A DNA stretch of 64,000 bases from positions 156,327,152-156,391,151 of the forward strand of contig CP136066.1 in NCBI GenBank assembly GCA_032622095.1, read 5' to 3'. Shown in pieces: positions 38,773-53,695 of this stretch. Within the stretch, counting starts at the first letter, position 1; every line of letters starts with the position of its first letter. The translations under genes were made by a program, and so were the position numbers. The notes under the pieces were generated by a model that ran no database searches, was not told the origin of the DNA, and saw nothing but the letters and a program-made list of their open reading frames with translations. The DNA comes from Siphonodentalium dalli. Its lineage: Eukaryota > Mollusca > Scaphopoda > Gadilida > Siphonodentaliidae.

Positions 38773-41143
38773 ATGTCTCATTTTGGTAAAATGGAATCGA
38801 AGAAAGTGTTAATCTTCTCTCCATACAGCGACGATGGAGGTCAAAACAGAAGAATATTGGTAAGTCTCTATGTCAACCCACTTTCAGTTTGGTATATACA
38901 TGGAATAGTGCATTTCAAATAGCAATGAACGTTCGTGATGTGACAATTGTAGGTTAAAATATACAAATTAGTTCATTTCAATTATATATTTTGAAGATAG
39001 CATGACAACGGTGAGATCTTTGACCGAATAGTTTATTTATCAGCCAGGTTTATCTTCAGGAAGCAAATTTAAGAAAATTGATTCAATGGAATGTGCACAA
39101 TGCCTGCAAGTCTCAGTATCACCCTAACTTAAAATGCATTAATTCCCAAATTTCAAACAGAAAATCAAAGAGCACTAACTATTGTGTCGAGATATTGTTC
39201 AATTACTCCATAAAACACACAGTTCACAACCAATATTTCTTCTCATTTCAGGAACTCCCAGCGGCACCACTTGCATGTACCAGCGTACGCCCACACAGAA
39301 GCCCTGAATTCAACATACTAGACAAGTTGAATGCCAGTTGTAAGTACCTTACGAACACTTTTATATTACCTGAGTTACATAATTATATTAGTGCTCAATT
39401 GGTAAAGCATAACTTGTATATAATATCGGATATATATCTTCTGAGATTTTTCATTCACGTTCATGTGCTGTCCGAAATTCAAAGCAATTGAAAGGTACTC
39501 AATCTGATTAGACGGTCCCCATATCAACAAGTTACAACATTTCTTCAAAATACGCTTTTGTTATCAGAATTGATTAATTACAACAAAGTAATGCTAATCG
39601 CTGTCAACTATGGTATAAAATTTCCCAAAACGTGTTATTTATCAACATGTTGTTCAACGAAATATGGCCGTATTATCACTCGCGTATCACGAAATTTTGC
39701 CGTATATTACCACTTGATTTTAGAGTTACGCATCTTCATCCGCAATTTTGTCCGAGACCATCGGTTTGACGATTCTTTTCTGCGCCACAAATCATTACAC
39801 ATTTCGAGAAATAAAAAATTTCAAAAATCGTTATCTGATCACTCCGAGCTTTGGTGGGTGGGTTCCTCGACTCGAATCAAATATTTTTCACCCCGAAGCC
39901 AGAAAATAGTCATTTGGGAGCGCTAATTCGGATTATGCATCTTTAACGGAATTAGTTCATCAGGCTTAGTAAGAGAAGCAAGTCATTACCGATCAGTCAT
40001 ACACATTTAGATATTTAATCGTCAAAATGATATGGTGGTGATAGGAAGGGCCATACGAACTTAATATAAGAATGCTGTATATATATATATATGTATCTCT
40101 CTCGAAACTTATTATAGATTCATGGTTATATAATATAACTTTTGAGTCTGAGACACTGGTAGATATATAGGCAACTGTGATAATAAATCTTATCACATAC
40201 TTAACTAAATGGCGTTTTGTTTTTAAAATTTCAGCTACATGCACCGATATTGCAAGCGATTTCACAGATCGCCCAGGAGATCAGGTTGACCTCGTCTTCC
40301 AGCCAACAACAACTTCGACGCCAGCGCGTGATACCAACGCGAACAGGGGCGATAGGCCGTGTATCGTAGAAAACATCGACGCCTCGCCGAATTCAACGCC
40401 ATCCGATGATTTCAGCAAATCTAGAGACACGAGCGCCGATTCGGACAACAAGAAACATGCGCGTTTCAGCTTCAGTTACGACCAAGTTGAGATTCTGAAC
40501 GAGTACTACAACAGTAACAAATACCCAGACGCCGATATACTAGATGAGCTGTCTTCGAAACTGAAAGCTCCAACAAGAAATATTAAAGTACGTTACAACC
40601 CCTGTCGTCACTGTTTATGTATTCCTATATATGTGTGTTACCATATATATGTTCTTAATACCATTGTAATGTGGTGAAAGAAAGAAATGATACTGATACT
40701 AATCTCCGGTTGTCTATTTAACATTGCATGACATCACCACCCTGTGGAATTGCTTATAGAAATGCTGAATTTGGTCGAAGACCTATTTCCACCAAAGTTT
40801 CCGGTAATGTATTTAAACCTAAGAGATATCAATGTGCATCACATATATTGTTCATCCGCTCAGTGGGTAATCATGTTTATTTTACCAATTTCATATCTGG
40901 TTCCAGAACAAACGATACAGATCGAAACCAAAGAAACCGAAATCACCGACAGAGACAAGCCTCGCTCGAGAGTACCTCAGTACCCATATAAGGGCAGACA
41001 TGCTGAATCAGCTACATGGCAGATTTCTCCACCCGCTCCCAGCTATGTCAGCCAGCCCTTTCCCGTTCCTTCCACACGTCGACCCTCGTGTTTTGTGGCC
41101 GACGATTGGAGCATATTCACAGAGTTCGCTTGTATTCGCCTGA
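38773..41143 (+). pseudogene. Homeodomain gene copy 10 with lost splice acceptor (probable pseudogene)
   Basis: Exons 1-3 (38773-38859, 39252-39339, 40235-40587) are intact. The bases before exon 4 (40895-41143) read TTTCAT instead of TTTCAG, so the AG acceptor is gone at 40893-40894. Retaining the intron would add 29 unrelated residues after homeodomain residue 46 and stop at 40675-40677, deleting the recognition helix. Use of the next AG (40905-40906) would drop I47-Q50. Other changes: Ser21 to Asn in the homeodomain, Ser219 to Arg, and an 8-bp deletion in intron 3. TATA box (38708) and AATAAA (41224) are intact, so it may still be transcribed. A truncated protein without DNA binding is an alternative to plain decay. 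Confidence 0.7.
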
Positions 41144-42945
41144 TTTAATGTCATGTTATCGCTGATTTATATTGCTTAATGTTAGATTGTTATTGCAGTG
41201 TTCATGAATTTTGTTAATTGTTGAATAAAATTATAAACTGAAAACTCACTTTCCGACAAATGCCCGAAGATAGCCACATAGGTTCGAAAATAGCAAATGT
41301 CGGCAGTTTTATTTCCCTCGAACTCCAAATTCCTCAATATTGGATATTTCATAAGCATCCCACCTGGAGCTTCCCGAGTGATATCTCAGCTGTCGGGCAA
41401 CTCCGGCATTGCAACCTCTATACGTGGTTGGTTATCTAATACCGTGGTGTCGGTCGATAAATACACGAAATACTGATGAATATACAGATTAAATAATAGT
41501 CTGAAAGAAGATCCTAAGGTGGCAGTACACGATTTATCGTGTTGTAGGGGGTCTGAAAAATAGAAAAATAAGTAGCAGTGGGGCATAATAGCCAGTGTAG
41601 CCTGTGTTAAATGTGCCATTACTGGTTTGAAGATTTAATTATTTTACAAAACTAGAAAAGTTCATAAAAAAGTGAAAAATATGGATACGTAAACATGATT
41701 TTCGTATTCAGTGGAGTTTGGTGGAGTTTCAAATATTTCTCAGCTCTAACATAGCTCTATCAGGTGGAAGAAGCTTATTTACTGATAACCGCTCTGTCGT
41801 GTTATCTTTTTGTGTTGAAACTTGTCAAGTTGAGTCAAAAAATGGGTAAAATTAATCGTTTTGTGTGTGCAAACAAAGGTGCATAACTCTTGACAAATTG
41901 TACGAAGAAGCTAGTACAGAATGATTACACCTAACATTTCTGTCAGAAAGAAAACATGCTTGATGGGACCTATGCCAAAGATAATGGCTCAAAATATATT
42001 TGAAGTACAGTACCCCTTCCCATGTTGGCCAAAATTGCTGGAAATTGTGTACATGTATTGCTACCTAAGTTAAGAAATATCAGCTGTTGTTTTCAATCTT
42101 CCGACCGGAAGAGAGAAACGCTCTTTATTTTTACCAAAACAGGAGAAAATTTGAAATGAACGCTCTTTTTTATTGTCCATTGTTGAATCGAAAAGTGGTC
42201 ATATTCCCCGAGGACGGGAATGAAACACAAACGGACCTTTAACAAAACAAACTTCGCGCAGAACGTTAGTTGGAAATCAAATTATCAGAGTGTTATATTT
42301 CCTATTGATATTGTGTCCGTGCATAACGTTCAATTCTAACTATTGGAAATGTTTAGTATGTTTACCATATTTTATCGGTCACACTCCCATCAATTAAATC
42401 GCTTAATTTCACATTTCTCACCCCCCCCCCCCAATACACCCCGGAAAGTGTACAGCTGTGGATAACACATTGTGATAAAAGATGAACATTTATAAAAAAA
42501 TAAATTATTTTGGACTTTTATACAAGGTAATTTCGTTAATTAAATCACACTGGAACTTAATTGAACTAAATGCGTAGCAAACAAACAAGTGTCCTGCTAC
42601 AACTGGTTGAGGGTACATTTCTACATGTATGTTGAGACATGTCCCCCGTTATATGTACATTAGACCTGACAGTATCCGCTAAACAAGCTGTGCTATGCAA
42701 AACAAACAAACAATTCAGATGAATTGACATTCGCAAGACATGTCACAGAATTACACAATCATAACATCTCACATGGAATTCACGGTGAGTCCTCACCAAT
42801 GTATACCCTACTATGACTTGCATACTGACCGAACTGTTTTTGCATGTCAAGTGTCAACAACAATAGTTGGGATGGGTAGGTATATAAACTTGGTTTGTAT
42901 CTTCTGTAGCCATATTCTCTTTCATATCTTGTGTCGTCTCATATA

Positions 42946-45324
42946 ATGTCTCATTTTGGTAAAATGGAATCGAAGAAAGTGTTAATCTTCTCTCCATACA
43001 GCGACGATGGAGGTCAAACCAGAAGAATATTGGTAAGTCTCTATGTCAACCCACTTTCAGTTTGGTATATACATGGAATAGTGCATTTCAAATAGCAATG
43101 AACGTTCGTGATGTGACAATTGTAGGTTAAAATATACAAATTAGTTCATTTCAATTATATATTTTGAAGATAGCATGACAACGGTGAGATATTTGACCGA
43201 ATAGTTTATTTATCAGCCAGGTTTATCTTCAGGAAGCAAATTTAAGAAAATTGATTCAATGGAATGTGCACAATGCCTGCAAGTCTCAGTATCACCCTAA
43301 CTTAAAATGCATTAATTCCCAAATTTCAAACAGAAAATCAAAGAGCACTAACTATTGTGTCGAGATATTGTTCAATTACTCCATAAAACACACAGTTCAC
43401 AACCAATATTTCTTCTCATTTCAGGAACTCCCAGCGGCACCACTTGCATGTACCAGCGTACGCCCACACAGAAGCCCTGAATTCAACATACTAGACAAGT
43501 TGAATGCCAGTTGTAAGTACCTTACGAACACTTTTATATTACCTGAGTTACATAATTATATTAGTGCTCAATTGGTAAAGCATAACTTGTATATAATATC
43601 GGATATATATCTTCTGAGATTTTTCATTCACGTTCATGTGCTGTCCGAAATTCAAAGCAATTGAAAGGTACTCAATCTGATTAGACGGTCCCCATATCAA
43701 CAAGTTACAACATTTCTTCAAAATACGCTTTTGTTATCAGAATTGATTAATTACAACAAAGTAATGCTAATCGCTGTCAACTATGGTATAAAATTTCCCA
43801 AAACGTGTTATTTATCAACATGTTGTTCAACGAAATATGGCCGTATTATCACTCGCGTATCACGAAATTTTGCCGTATATTACCACTTGATTTTAGAGTT
43901 ACGCATCTTCATCCGCAATTTTGTCCGAGACCATCGGTTTGACGATTCTTTTCTGGGCCACAAATCATTACACATTTCGAGAAATAAAAAATTTCAAAAA
44001 TCGTTATCTGATCACTCCGAGCTTTGGTGGGTGGGTTCCTCGACTCGAATCAAATATTTTTCACCCCGAAGCCAGAAAATAGTCATTTGGGAGCGCTAAT
44101 TCGGATTATGCATCTTTAACGGAATTAGTTCATCAGGCTTAGTAAGAGAAGCAAGTCATTACCGATCAGTCATACACATTTAGATATTTAATCGTCAAAA
44201 TGATATGGTGGTGATAGGAAGGGCCATACGAACTTAATATAAGAATGCTGTATATATATATATATGTATCCCTCTCGAAACTTATTATAGATTCATGGTT
44301 ATATAATATAAATTTTGAGTCTGAGACACTGGTAGATATATAGGCAACTGTGATAATAAATCTTATCACATACTTAACTAAATGGCGTTTTGTTTTTAAA
44401 ATTTCAGCTACATGCACCGATATTGCAAGCGATTTCACAGATCGCCCAGGAGATCAGGTTGACCTCGTCTTCCAGCCAACAACAACTTCGACGCCAGCGC
44501 GTGATACCAACGCGAACAGGGGCGATAGGCCGTGTATCGTAGAAAACATCGACGCCTCGCCGAATTCAACGCCATCCGATGATTTCAGCAAATCTAGAGA
44601 CACGAGCGCCGATTCGGACAACAAGAAACATGCGCGTTTCAGCTTCAGTTACGACCAAGTTGAGATTCTGAACGAGTACTACAGCAGTAACAAATACCCA
44701 GACGCCGATATACTAGATGAGCTGTCTTCGAAACTGAAAGCTCCAACAAGAAATATTAAAGTACGTTACAACCCCTGTCGTCACTGTTTATGTATTCCTA
44801 TATATGTGTGTTACCATATATATGTTCTTAATACCATTGTAATGTGGTGAAAGAAAGAAATGATACTGATACTAATCTCCGGTTGTCTATTTAACATTGC
44901 ATGACATCACCACCCTGTGGAATTGCTTATAGAAATGCTGAATTTGGTTGAAGACCTATTTCCACCAAAGTTTCCGGTAATGTATTTAAACCTAAGAGAT
45001 ATCAATGTGCATCACACATTCACATATATTGTTCATCCGCTCAGTGGGTAATCATGTTTATTTTACCAATTTCAGATCTGGTTCCAGAACAAACGATACA
45101 GATCGAAACCAAAGAAACCGAAATCACCGACAGAGACAAGCCTCGCTCGAGAGTACCTCAGTACCCATATAAGGGCAGACATGCTGAATCAGCTACATGG
45201 CAGCTTTCTCCACCCGCTCCCAGCTATGTCAGCCAGCCCTTTCCCGTTCCTTCCACACGTCGACCCTCGTGTTTTGTGGCCGACGATTGGAGCATATTCA
45301 CAGAGTTCGCTTGTATTCGCCTGA
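42946..45324 (+). CDS. Divergent homeodomain protein, copy 11 (258 aa)
   Basis: Exons 42946-43032, 43425-43512, 44408-44760 and 45076-45324. TATA box at 42881, AATAAA at 45405. Coding sequence as copy 9, with Thr25. The AG acceptor lost in the preceding copy is present here. Its 5' flank has a 12-base poly-C tract and GTGGTCATATTCC, features shared only with the partial unit at 63013-64000. Confidence 0.88.
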
Positions 45325-47130
45325 TTTAATGTCATGTTATCGCTGATTTATATTGCTTAATGTTAGATTGTTATTGCAGTGTTCATGAATTTTGTTAATT
45401 GTTGAATAAAATTATAAACTGAAAACTCACTTTCCGACAAATGCCCGAAGATAGCCACATAGGTTCGAAAATAGCAAATGTCGGCAGTTTTATTTCCCTC
45501 GAACTCCAAATTCCTCAATATTGGATATTTCATAAGCATCCCACCTGGAGCTTCCCGAGTGATATCTCAGCTGTCGGGCAACTCCGGCATTGCAACCTCT
45601 ATACGTGGTTGGTTATCTAATACCGTGGTGTCGGTCGATAAATACACGAAATACTGATGAATATACAGATTAAATAATAGTCTGAAAGAAGATCCTAAGG
45701 TGGCAGTACACGATTTATCGTGTTGTAGGGGGTCTGAAAAATAGAAAAATAAGTAGCTGTGGGGCATAATAGCCAGTGTAGCCTGTGTTAAATGTGCCAT
45801 TACTGGTTTGAAGATTTAATTATTTTACAAAACTAGAAAAGTTCATAAAAAAGTGAAAAATATGGATACGTAAACATGATTTTCGTATTCAGTGGAGTTT
45901 GGTGGAGTTTCAAATATTTCTCAGCTCTAACATAGCTCTATCAGGTGGAAGAAGCTTATTTACTGATAACCGCTCTGTCGTGTTATCTTTTTGTGTTGAA
46001 ACTTGTCAAGTTGAGTCAAAAAATGGGTAAAATTAATCGTTTTGTGTGTGCAAACAAAGGTGCATAACTCTTGACAAATTGTACGAAGAAGCTAGTACAG
46101 AATGATTACACCTAACATTTCTGTCAGAAAGAAAACATGCTTGATGGGACCTATGCCAAAGATAATGGCTCAAAATATATTTGAAGTACAGTACCCCTTC
46201 CCATGTTGGCCAAAATTGCTGGAAATTGTGTACATGTATTGCTACCTAAGTTAAGAAATATCAGCTGTTGTTTTCAATCTTCCGACCGGAAGAGAGAAAC
46301 GCTCTTTATTTTTACCAAAACAGGAGAAAATTTGAAATGAACTCTCTTTTTTATTGTCCATTGTTGAATCGAAAAGTGGTCCTATTCCCCGAGGACGGGA
46401 ATGAAACACAAACGGACCTTTAACAAAACAAACTTCGCGCAGAACGTTAGTTGGAAATCAAATTATCAGAGTGTTATATTTCCTATTGATATTGTGTCCG
46501 TGCATAACGTTCAATTCTAACTATTGGAAATGTTTAGTATGTTTACCATATTTTATCGGTCACACTCCCATCAATTAAATCGCTTAATTTCACATTTCTC
46601 ACAACCCCCCCCCCCCCCCAACACCCCGGAAAGTGTACAGCTGTGGATAACACATTGTGATAAAAGATGAACATTTATAAAAAAATAAATTATTTTGGAC
46701 TTTTATACAAGGTAATTTCGTTAATTAAATCACACTGGAACTTAATTGAACTAAATGCGTAGCAAACAAACAAGTGTCCTGCTACAACTGGTTGAGGGTA
46801 CATTTCTACATGTATGTTGAGACATGTCCCCCGTTATATGTACATTAGACCTGACAGTATCCGCTAAACAAGCTGTGCTATGCAAAACAAACAAACAATT
46901 CAGATGAATTGACATTCGCAAGACATGTCACAGAATTACGCAATCATAACATCTCACATGGAATTCACGGTGAGTCCTCACCAATGTATACCCTACTATG
47001 ACTTGCATACTGACAGAACTGTTTTTGCATGTCAAGTGTCAACAACAATAGTTGGGATGGGTAGGTATATAAACTTGGTTTGTATCTTCTGTAGCCATAT
47101 TCTCTTTCATATCTTGTGTCGTCTCATATA

Positions 47131-49509
47131 ATGTCTCATTTTGGTAAAATGGAATCGAAGAAAGTGTTAATCTTCTCTCCATACAGCGACGATGGAGGTC
47201 AAACCAGAAGAATATTGGTAAGTCTCTATGTCAACCCACTTTCAGTTTGGTATATACATGGAATAGTGCATTTCAAATAGCAATGAACGTTCGTGATGTG
47301 ACAATTGTAGGTTAAAATATACAAATTAGTTCATTTCAATTATATATTTTGAAGATAGCATGACAACGGTGAGATATTTGACCGAATAGTTTATTTATCA
47401 GCCAGGTTTATCTTCAGGAAGCAAATTTAAGAAAATTGATTCAATGGAATGTGCACAATGCCTGCAAGTCTCAGTATCACCCTAACTTAAAATGCATTAA
47501 TTCCCAAATTTCAAACAGAAAATCAAAGAGCACTAACTATTGTGTCGAGATATTGTTCAATTACTCCATAAAACACACAGTTCACAACCAATATTTCTTC
47601 TCATTTCAGGAACTCCCAGCGGCACCACTTGCATGTACCAGCGTACGCCCACACAGAAGCCCTGAATTCAACATACTAGACAAGTTGAATGCCAGTTGTA
47701 AGTACCTTACGAACACTTTTATATTACCTGAGTTACATAATTATATTAGTGCTCAATTGGTAAAGCATAACTTGTATATAATATCGGATATATATCTTCT
47801 GAGATTTTTCATTCACGTTCATGTGCTGTCCGAAATTCAAAGCAATTGAAAGGTACTCAATCTGATTAGACGGTCCCCATATCAACAAGTTACAACATTT
47901 CTTCAAAATACGCTTTTGTTATCAGAATTGATTAATTACAACAAAGTAATGCTAATCGCTGTCAACTATGGTATAAAATTTCCCAAAACGTGTTATTTAT
48001 CAACATGTTGTTCAACGAAATATGGCCGTATTATCACTCGCGTATCACGAAATTTTGCCGTATATTACCACTTGATTTTAGAGTTACGCATCTTCATCCG
48101 CAATTTTGTCCGAGACCATCGGTTTGACGATTCTTTTCTGGGCCACAAATCATTACACATTTCGAGAAATAAAAAATTTCAAAAATCGTTATCTGATCAC
48201 TCCGAGCTTTGGTGGGTGGGTTCCTCGACTCGAATCAAATATTTTTCACCCCGAAGCCAGAAAATAGTCATTTGGGAGCGCTAATTCGGATTATGCATCT
48301 TTAACGGAATTAGTTCATCAGGCTTAGTAAGAGAAGCAAGTCATTACCGATCAGTCATACACATTTAGATATTTAATCGTCAAAATGATATGGTGGTGAT
48401 AGGAAGGGCCATACGAACTTAATATAAGAATGCTGTATATATATATATATGTATCCCTCTCGAAACTTATTATAGATTCATGGTTATATAATATAAATTT
48501 TGAGTCTGAGACACTGGTAGATATATAGGCAACTGTGATAATAAATCTTATCACATACTTAACTAAATGGCGTTTTGTTTTTAAAATTTCAGCTACATGC
48601 ACCGATATTGCAAGCGATTTCACAGATCGCCCAGGAGATCAGGTTGACCTCGTCTTCCAGCCAACAACAACTTCGACGCCAGCGCGTGATACCAACGCGA
48701 ACAGGGGCGATAGGCCGTGTATCGTAGAAAACATCGACGCCTCGCCGAATTCAACGCCATCCGATGATTTCAGCAAATCTAGAGACACGAGCGCCGATTC
48801 GGACAACAAGAAACATGCGCGTTTCAGCTTCAGTTACGACCAAGTTGAGATTCTGAACGAGTACTACAGCAGTAACAAATACCCAGACGCCGATATACTA
48901 GATGAGCTGTCTTCGAAACTGAAAGCTCCAACAAGAAATATTAAAGTACGTTACAACCCCTGTCGTCACTGTTTATGTATTCCTATATATGTGTGTTACC
49001 ATATATATGTTCTTAATACCATTGTAATGTGGTGAAAGAAAGAAATGATACTGATACTAATCTCCGGTTGTCTATTTAACATTGCATGACATCACCACCC
49101 TGTGGAATTGCTTATAGAAATGCTGAATTTGGTTGAAGACCTATTTCCACCAAAGTTTCCGGTAATGTATTTAAACCTAAGAGATATCAATGTGCATCAC
49201 ACATTCACATATATTGTTCATCCGCTCAGTGGGTAATCATGTTTATTTTACCAATTTCAGATCTGGTTCCAGAACAAACGATACAGATCGAAACCAAAGA
49301 AACCGAAATCACCGACAGAGACAAGCCTCGCTCGAGAGTACCTCAGTACCCATATAAGGGCAGACATGCTGAATCAGCTACATGGCAGCTTTCTCCACCC
49401 GCTCCCAGCTATGTCAGCCAGCCCTTTCCCGTTCCTTCCACACGTCGACCCTCGTGTTTTGTGGCCGACGATTGGAGCATATTCACAGAGTTCGCTTGTA
49501 TTCGCCTGA
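47131..49509 (+). CDS. Divergent homeodomain protein, copy 12 (258 aa)
   Basis: Exons 47131-47217, 47610-47697, 48593-48945 and 49261-49509. TATA box at 47066, AATAAA at 49590. Thr25, canonical homeodomain, full C-terminus, intact splice sites. The flank carries the CACAAC-poly-C-AACACC form shared with units 10 and 13-15. No private coding change was seen. Confidence 0.88.
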
Positions 49510-51316
49510 TTTAATGTCATGTTATCGCTGATTTATATTGCTTAATGTTAGATTGTTATTGCAGTGTTCATGAATTTTGTTAATTGTTGAATAAAATTAT
49601 AAACTGAAAACTCACTTTCCGACAAATGCCCGAAGATAGCCACATAGGTTCGAAAATAGCAAATGTCGGCAGTTTTATTTCCCTCGAACTCCAAATTCCT
49701 CAATATTGGATATTTCATAAGCATCCCACCTGGAGCTTCCCGAGTGATATCTCAGCTGTCGGGCAACTCCGGCATTGCAACCTCTATACGTGGTTGGTTA
49801 TCTAATACCGTGGTGTCGGTCGATAAATACACGAAATACTGATGAATATACAGATTAAATAATAGTCTGAAAGAAGATCCTAAGGTGGCAGTACACGATT
49901 TATCGTGTTGTAGGGGGTCTGAAAAATAGAAAAATAAGTAGCTGTGGGGCATAATAGCCAGTGTAGCCTGTGTTAAATGTGCCATTACTGGTTTGAAGAT
50001 TTAATTATTTTACAAAACTAGAAAAGTTCATAAAAAAGTGAAAAATATGGATACGTAAACATGATTTTCGTATTCAGTGGAGTTTGGTGGAGTTTCAAAT
50101 ATTTCTCAGCTCTAACATAGCTCTATCAGGTGGAAGAAGCTTATTTACTGATAACCGCTCTGTCGTGTTATCTTTTTGTGTTGAAACTTGTCAAGTTGAG
50201 TCAAAAAATGGGTAAAATTAATCGTTTTGTGTGTGCAAACAAAGGTGCATAACTCTTGACAAATTGTACGAAGAAGCTAGTACAGAATGATTACACCTAA
50301 CATTTCTGTCAGAAAGAAAACATGCTTGATGGGACCTATGCCAAAGATAATGGCTCAAAATATATTTGAAGTACAGTACCCCTTCCCATGTTGGCCAAAA
50401 TTGCTGGAAATTGTGTACATGTATTGCTACCTAAGTTAAGAAATATCAGCTGTTGTTTTCAATCTTCCGACCGGAAGAGAGAAACGCTCTTTATTTTTAC
50501 CAAAACAGGAGAAAATTTGAAATGAACTCTCTTTTTTATTGTCCATTGTTGAATCGAAAAGTGGTCCTATTCCCCGAGGACGGGAATGAAACACAAACGG
50601 ACCTTTAACAAAACAAACTTCGCGCAGAACGTTAGTTGGAAATCAAATTATCAGAGTGTTATATTTCCTATTGATATTGTGTCCGTGCATAACGTTCAAT
50701 TCTAACTATTGGAAATGTTTAGTATGTTTACCATATTTTATCGGTCACACTCCCATCAATTAAATCGCTTAATTTCACATTTCTCACAACCCCCCCCCCC
50801 CCCCCAACACCCCGGAAAGTGTACAGCTGTGGATAACACATTGTGATAAAAGATGAACATTTATAAAAAAATAAATTATTTTGGACTTTTATACAAGGTA
50901 ATTTCGTTAATTAAATCACACTGGAACTTAATTGAACTAAATGCGTAGCAAACAAACAAGTGTCCTGCTACAACTGGTTGAGGGTACATTTCTACATGTA
51001 TGTTGAGACATGTCCCCCGTTATATGTACATTAGACCTGACAGTATCCGCTAAACAAGCTGTGCTATGCAAAACAAACAAACAATTCAGATGAATTGACA
51101 TTCGCAAGACATGTCACAGAATTACGCAATCATAACATCTCACATGGAATTCACGGTGAGTCCTCACCAATGTATACCCTACTATGACTTGCATACTGAC
51201 AGAACTGTTTTTGCATGTCAAGTGTCAACAACAATAGTTGGGATGGGTAGGTATATAAACTTGGTTTGTATCTTCTGTAGCCATATTCTCTTTCATATCT
51301 TGTGTCGTCTCATATA

Positions 51317-53695
51317 ATGTCTCATTTTGGTAAAATGGAATCGAAGAAAGTGTTAATCTTCTCTCCATACAGCGACGATGGAGGTCAAACCAGAAGAATA
51401 TTGGTAAGTCTCTATGTCAACCCACTTTCAGTTTGGTATATACATGGAATAGTGCATTTCAAATAGCAATGAACGTTCGTGATGTGACAATTGTAGGTTA
51501 AAATATACAAATTAGTTCATTTCAATTATATATTTTGAAGATAGCATGACAACGGTGAGATATTTGACCGAATAGTTTATTTATCAGCCAGGTTTATCTT
51601 CAGGAAGCAAATTTAAGAAAATTGATTCAATGGAATGTGCACAATGCCTGCAAGTCTCAGTATCACCCTAACTTAAAATGCATTAATTCCCAAATTTCAA
51701 ACAGAAAATCAAAGAGCACTAACTATTGTGTCGAGATATTGTTCAATTACTCCATAAAACACACAGTTCACAACCAATATTTCTTCTCATTTCAGGAACT
51801 CCCAGCGGCACCACTTGCATGTACCAGCGTACGCCCACACAGAAGCCCTGAATTCAACATACTAGACAAGTTGAATGCCAGTTGTAAGTACCTTACGAAC
51901 ACTTTTATATTACCTGAGTTACATAATTATATTAGTGCTCAATTGGTAAAGCATAACTTGTATATAATATCGGATATATATCTTCTGAGATTTTTCATTC
52001 ACGTTCATGTGCTGTCCGAAATTCAAAGCAATTGAAAGGTACTCAATCTGATTAGACGGTCCCCATATCAACAAGTTACAACATTTCTTCAAAATACGCT
52101 TTTGTTATCAGAATTGATTAATTACAACAAAGTAATGCTAATCGCTGTCAACTATGGTATAAAATTTCCCAAAACGTGTTATTTATCAACATGTTGTTCA
52201 ACGAAATATGGCCGTATTATCACTCGCGTATCACGAAATTTTGCCGTATATTACCACTTGATTTTAGAGTTACGCATCTTCATCCGCAATTTTGTCCGAG
52301 ACCATCGGTTTGACGATTCTTTTCTGGGCCACAAATCATTACACATTTCGAGAAATAAAAAATTTCAAAAATCGTTATCTGATCACTCCGAGCTTTGGTG
52401 GGTGGGTTCCTCGACTCGAATCAAATATTTTTCACCCCGAAGCCAGAAAATAGTCATTTGGGAGCGCTAATTCGGATTATGCATCTTTAACGGAATTAGT
52501 TCATCAGGCTTAGTAAGAGAAGCAAGTCATTACCGATCAGTCATACACATTTAGATATTTAATCGTCAAAATGATATGGTGGTGATAGGAAGGGCCATAC
52601 GAACTTAATATAAGAATGCTGTATATATATATATATGTATCCCTCTCGAAACTTATTATAGATTCATGGTTATATAATATAAATTTTGAGTCTGAGACAC
52701 TGGTAGATATATAGGCAACTGTGATAATAAATCTTATCACATACTTAACTAAATGGCGTTTTGTTTTTAAAATTTCAGCTACATGCACCGATATTGCAAG
52801 CGATTTCACAGATCGCCCAGGAGATCAGGTTGACCTCGTCTTCCAGCCAACAACAACTTCGACGCCAGCGCGTGATACCAACGCGAACAGGGGCGATAGG
52901 CCGTGTATCGTAGAAAACATCGACGCCTCGCCGAATTCAACGCCATCCGATGATTTCAGCAAATCTAGAGACACGAGCGCCGATTCGGACAACAAGAAAC
53001 ATGCGCGTTTCAGCTTCAGTTACGACCAAGTTGAGATTCTGAACGAGTACTACAGCAGTAACAAATACCCAGACGCCGATATACTAGATGAGCTGTCTTC
53101 GAAACTGAAAGCTCCAACAAGAAATATTAAAGTACGTTACAACCCCTGTCGTCACTGTTTATGTATTCCTATATATGTGTGTTACCATATATATGTTCTT
53201 AATACCATTGTAATGTGGTGAAAGAAAGAAATGATACTGATACTAATCTCCGGTTGTCTATTTAACATTGCATGACATCACCACCCTGTGGAATTGCTTA
53301 TAGAAATGCTGAATTTGGTTGAAGACCTATTTCCACCAAAGTTTCCGGTAATGTATTTAAACCTAAGAGATATCAATGTGCATCACACATTCACATATAT
53401 TGTTCATCCGCTCAGTGGGTAATCATGTTTATTTTACCAATTTCAGATCTGGTTCCAGAACAAACGATACAGATCGAAACCAAAGAAACCGAAATCACCG
53501 ACAGAGACGAGCCTCGCTCGAGAGTACCTCAGTACCCATATAAGGGCAGACATGCTGAATCAGCTACATGGCAGCTTTCTCCACCCGCTCCCAGCTATGT
53601 CAGCCAGCCCTTTCCCGTTCCTTCCACACGTCGACCCTCGTGTTTTGTGGCCGACGATTGGAGCATATTCACAGAGTTCGCTTGTATTCGCCTGA
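51317..53695 (+). CDS. Divergent homeodomain protein, copy 13 (258 aa)
   Basis: Exons 51317-51403, 51796-51883, 52779-53131 and 53447-53695. TATA box at 51252, AATAAA at 53776. Thr25. A private A-to-G change in exon 4 (GAGACGAGC for GAGACAAGC) is silent in the frame used here but would change Lys to Glu in the overlapping shadow frame, slightly favouring this gene model. Its flank shares ATTACGCAATC with copy 12. Confidence 0.88.
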
